Source of the DNA: Lachnospiraceae bacterium
GTDB lineage: Bacteria; Bacillota; Clostridia; Lachnospirales; Lachnospiraceae
Direction: 5' to 3'
NCBI GenBank assembly: GCA_910574195.1
Contig: CAJTBF010000012.1
Span: 62,001 to 126,000, forward strand
Length of the DNA: 64,000 nt
Shown here: positions 61,727 to 64,000 of the stretch, piece after piece
Layout of the letters: each line of letters begins with the position of its first letter
Numbering within the stretch: the first letter of the stretch is position 1
Program-made: the position numbers and the translations under genes
Notes under the pieces: generated by a model
What the model was told of the DNA's origin: nothing
The model's database searches: none
The model's input: the letters and a program-made list of their open reading frames with translations, nothing else

Positions 61727-62827
61727 GTGTGTCTGTTTGTAAATGTACAAAAGAAAATCGGAACGTTTCAGCTTCAGGTGCAATTCGAAAGCCAGGCCCG
61801 TCGGATCGGGATTCTGGGAGTATCGGGTTGTGGAAAGAGTATGACATTGAAGAGTATTGCCGGGATTGAGACGCCGGATATCGGAAAGATTCAGGTAGGA
61901 AACCAGATCTTATTTTCTTCTGCGGCACGGATCAATGTGAAGCCACAGAAGCGTCGGATCGGTTATCTGTTTCAAAATTATGCACTGTTTCCGACGATGA
62001 CCGTATCCCAGAACATTGCCGCCGGATTGAAAGGGAGCCGGCAGGAAAAACAGGAGCGCGTACAGGAGATGATTCGGAAATTCCGGCTGGAAGGTCTGGA
62101 AGAGCAGTTTCCGGAGCAGCTTTCCGGGGGACAGCAGCAGAGGACGGCTCTGGCGCGGATCATGGCATATGAACCGGAGATGCTCCTTTTGGACGAACCG
62201 TTTTCCGCATTGGATGTACTTTTGAAAGATCGCTTGCAGTGGGAAATGATGGAATTGCTGGAAGAATATCGGGGAACAGTTATTTTGGTGTCTCACAGCA
62301 GGGATGAGATTTTTCGCTTTAGTGAAGAATTGTTGATTATGGCCCAGGGAAAGGTAATTACTTATGGAAAGACGAAAAGGATTTTTGCCAATCCAGGTAC
62401 ACGGGAGGCGGCCCGTCTGACAGGCTGTAAAAATTTTTCCAGAATTCACCGACAGGATGGTCATACGGCGTTGGCCCGGGACTGGGGGATTTCTTTGCAT
62501 GTGGAACAGGAGATTCCGGTCGGCGCCAATTATATAGGATACCGGGCACATGATTTTGAGCCGGTTTGGGGAAAACGAAGAAAAAATTGTATCAAGGTGC
62601 AGGTAGGAGGTCTGTCGGAATTGCCTTTTGAGCGTAATTATTATCTATTGCCGGAGAGAAAAGGGGGAGAGATACCGGAGTGGGAGAAAAATAGGACGAA
62701 GATAGCAGAGGATATATCAGAGCTGGTCTGTTGGTTTGTGCAGAAGGAGAAATGGAGCCGATTGAAGGAAAAGGGATTGCCGGATTATCTGGAATTGAAA
62801 GAAGAATATATGATGTTTTTAGAGTAG
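61727..62827 (+). CDS. modC: Molybdate ABC transporter ATPase ModC
   Basis: ATPase of 366 residues starting at GTG. Walker A is GVSGCGKS (near 33), the signature LSGGQQQRTALARIMAYEPE (near 128), and Walker B LLLDEPFSALD. The C-terminal region (about 230-366) is longer than the core and only loosely like the usual molybdate-binding TOBE domain. It powers ModAB. Last gene of the Mo cluster. Confidence 0.94.
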   Translation: MCLFVNVQKKIGTFQLQVQFESQARRIGILGVSGCGKSMTLKSIAGIETPDIGKIQVGNQILFSSAARINVKPQKRRIGYLFQNYALFPTMTVSQNIAAGLKGSRQEKQERVQEMIRKFRLEGLEEQFPEQLSGGQQQRTALARIMAYEPEMLLLDEPFSALDVLLKDRLQWEMMELLEEYRGTVILVSHSRDEIFRFSEELLIMAQGKVITYGKTKRIFANPGTREAARLTGCKNFSRIHRQDGHTALARDWGISLHVEQEIPVGANYIGYRAHDFEPVWGKRRKNCIKVQVGGLSELPFERNYYLLPERKGGEIPEWEKNRTKIAEDISELVCWFVQKEKWSRLKEKGLPDYLELKEEYMMFLE

Positions 62828-62925
62828 TTAAAATTTCATTTTAGGGATGATGACCATATATAATCTACATTTTGAATGAAGTACATAAATGGAAGGGCTG
62901 GGATTGTTTTACATTGCAAATGTGG

Positions 62926-62954
62926 TTGACAGGAAGAGTGTTTTATATTAGAAT
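62926..62954 (+). promoter_or_regulatory. Sigma-A promoter of the SleB-like gene
   Basis: -35 TTGACA (62926-62931), 17-nt spacer, -10 TAGAAT (62949-62954), 107 nt before the start codon. Confidence 0.72.
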
Positions 62955-63060
62955 GACCGACGTAATATTTTTGTAATAATTGTAATAAATCTGAAAAAGT
63001 TGGAATATACTTTATTAGAAAATATTAACAATATTGCAAAAAAATAGGAGGTTCAATCAT

Positions 63061-63801
63061 ATGACACAACATAAAAAAATTATGGCAATGTTTACAGCGG
63101 TTACTACCGGACTGGTGATGACGATTGGTTTCAGCAGTGAAGCAGCCGACCGTGTGAGCGCGGCGCAGGTTCTATACATGGAGAACTATCGGGATGCACA
63201 GTATCCGGCATTTGACGAGATTCCGGAAAATGCATGGACGGATACCAGAGAGGCGGCAGATGCAGCGGCGGAGCAATACAAAGAAAAGAAACGAAAAGAA
63301 GAGGAAGCCAGAAAGGCGGCGGAAGAAGCGCGGCGTGCCCAGGAAGAAGCGGAGCGAATTGCGGCAGAACAGGCAGCAGCGGAGCAGGCGGCGGCAGAAC
63401 AGGCAGCAGCAGAGCAGCAGGCAGCAGTGGCACAGACCGTATCCACACAGGCTCCGGCTATGTCCGCTTCCACAGACGAACTTTCTCTTTTGGCTGCCAT
63501 CATTTTTTGTGAGGCAGGAAATCAGCCCTATGAGGGACAAGTCGCAGTGGGCGCTGTCATTCTGAACCGGGTGCGCAGCGGGGTATATCCGAACAGTATT
63601 GCAGAGGTTATTTACCAGCCAGGGCAGTTTGGTCCGGCAATGAGCGGCTGGCTGGATTCCGTACTTGCAAGCGGAGGATATACGGAAACAGCCAGACAGG
63701 CAGCGGCCGACGCATTGGCGGGAAGTAATCCGATCGGAGACTGTCTGTATTTTGGATGTGGCGATTACGGAATTCGGATTGGAGATCACTTTTTCCACTA
63801 A
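63061..63801 (+). CDS. SleB-like cell wall hydrolase with signal peptide
   Basis: Secreted peptidoglycan-acting enzyme of 246 residues. Signal peptide about 1-35, then a charged Glu/Lys/Ala coiled-coil-like linker (about 70-125, with AEQAA repeats), and a C-terminal Hydrolase_2/SleB-type domain (about 142-246): LAAIIFCEAGNQPYEGQVAVGAVILNRV, with the catalytic Glu in FCEAGN, then GQFGPAMSG and GDCLYFG. In spore formers this domain acts in germination or sporulation; here it may be vegetative. ATG 63061 with AGGAGG. Confidence 0.9.
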   Translation: MTQHKKIMAMFTAVTTGLVMTIGFSSEAADRVSAAQVLYMENYRDAQYPAFDEIPENAWTDTREAADAAAEQYKEKKRKEEEARKAAEEARRAQEEAERIAAEQAAAEQAAAEQAAAEQQAAVAQTVSTQAPAMSASTDELSLLAAIIFCEAGNQPYEGQVAVGAVILNRVRSGVYPNSIAEVIYQPGQFGPAMSGWLDSVLASGGYTETARQAAADALAGSNPIGDCLYFGCGDYGIRIGDHFFH

Positions 63802-63821
63802 AAATTAAGTGGCAAACAAAG

Positions 63822-63845
63822 GGGCATCTGCTTTTGCAGATGCCC
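63822..63845. terminator. Hairpin after the SleB-like gene
   Basis: GGGCATCTGC (63822-63831) pairs perfectly with GCAGATGCCC (63836-63845). T-residues follow only on the minus strand (CTTTGTTTG), so it could also end transcription of the gene entering from the right. Confidence 0.6.
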
Positions 63846-63870
63846 ATAAGGAAGTAAATAGAATTTCCGG

Positions 63871-63904
63871 AAAAACCGGCGTGGCGGAGGTCACACCGGT
63901 TTTT
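63871..63904. terminator. Bidirectional terminator at the 3' end of the right-hand gene
   Basis: AAAAACCGGCGTG (63871-63883) pairs with CACACCGGTTTTT (63892-63904), symmetrical with A- and T-runs. It overlaps the last codons of the minus-strand gene. Confidence 0.75.
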
Positions 63905-64000
63905 CTGTCAGTAGTTCCGGTTTGGCAAGTGGAATCCGGATTTTCCCCACATAGGTAAAATAGACTTCAATCGTGACATGTTTCTTCCCGCCGATTTTCT
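63891..64000 (-). CDS. 3' end of an unidentified gene
   Basis: On the minus strand an open frame enters from the right edge and gives 35 residues before TGA (63893-63891). It includes KHVTIEVYFTYVGKIRIP. The beta-rich end with an IEVYFTYVGKI pattern faintly recalls the C-terminal tail of large serine recombinases, but the fragment is too short to name. A terminator overlaps its 3' end, supporting a real gene. Confidence 0.55.
   Translation of the reverse strand, partial: KIGGKKHVTIEVYFTYVGKIRIPLAKPELLTEKPV

Overview
The window looks like chromosome from a gut-type Lachnospiraceae (Clostridia, Bacillota). The evidence is the housekeeping order eno (5' cut), secG, rnr, smpB, Shine-Dalgarno boxes of the AGGAGG type before almost every gene, sigma-A promoters with 17-nt spacers, and family-typical genes (DUF6483-like protein, GH13 amylosucrase-type enzyme, SleB-like hydrolase, Rpn nuclease). 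The genus cannot be fixed from the sequence alone. No rRNA, tRNA, CRISPR array, complete IS or prophage was seen.

Layout. 1-5.1 kb: housekeeping genes. 5.3-10 kb: a GH13_4-like enzyme, then a MerR regulator divergent from a MATE efflux pump over a MerR-type promoter with a 19-bp spacer. 10.2-16.4 kb: a LacI-controlled sucrose/fructan-type locus (CUT1 ABC transporter plus GH32 enzyme). 16.6-27.5 kb: a ROK-controlled sugar module (class II aldolase, ribose-type ABC transporter, PfkB kinase, RbsD, aldo-keto reductase, two zinc dehydrogenases). 27.9-38.5 kb: a second module whose five enzyme classes match those of the first (two zinc dehydrogenases, class II aldolase, PfkB kinase, aldo-keto reductase), but with an MFS carrier, an RPE-like epimerase, a DeoR regulator and a dicarboxylate-type symporter. 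Two promoters of this module carry the same 16-nt box exactly 4 nt upstream of -35, pointing to one shared regulator.

39-52.7 kb: an anaerobic purine/uric-acid-type cluster (xdhC-like, carbamate kinase, ygeW, ygeY, diaminopropionate ammonia-lyase, ssnA, ygfK, ridA, a YheO-type regulator, a xanthine/uracil-type permease). No molybdenum hydroxylase and no hyuA lie in the window. 53-56 kb: a broken Crp/Fnr gene, a ferredoxin and NapH-like pair, an Rpn nuclease and an orphan flagellin-like gene. 56-62.8 kb: molybdenum cofactor and molybdate uptake genes (MobA-like/ModE fusion, MoeA-like, moaA, MOSC-MogA fusion, modABC), which would supply cofactor to a Mo enzyme encoded elsewhere. 63-64 kb: a SleB-like hydrolase and the 3' end of an unidentified minus-strand gene.

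Three families of small palindromic intergenic repeats recur: hairpins with a constant ATTAGTA loop (4 copies), a roughly 70-nt foldable element ending in GGATGGG (4 copies), and a roughly 173-nt element with 18-bp terminal inverted repeats (2 copies). They cluster together, and I do not recognise them. These repeats and the paired sugar modules are the strongest candidates for something undescribed.
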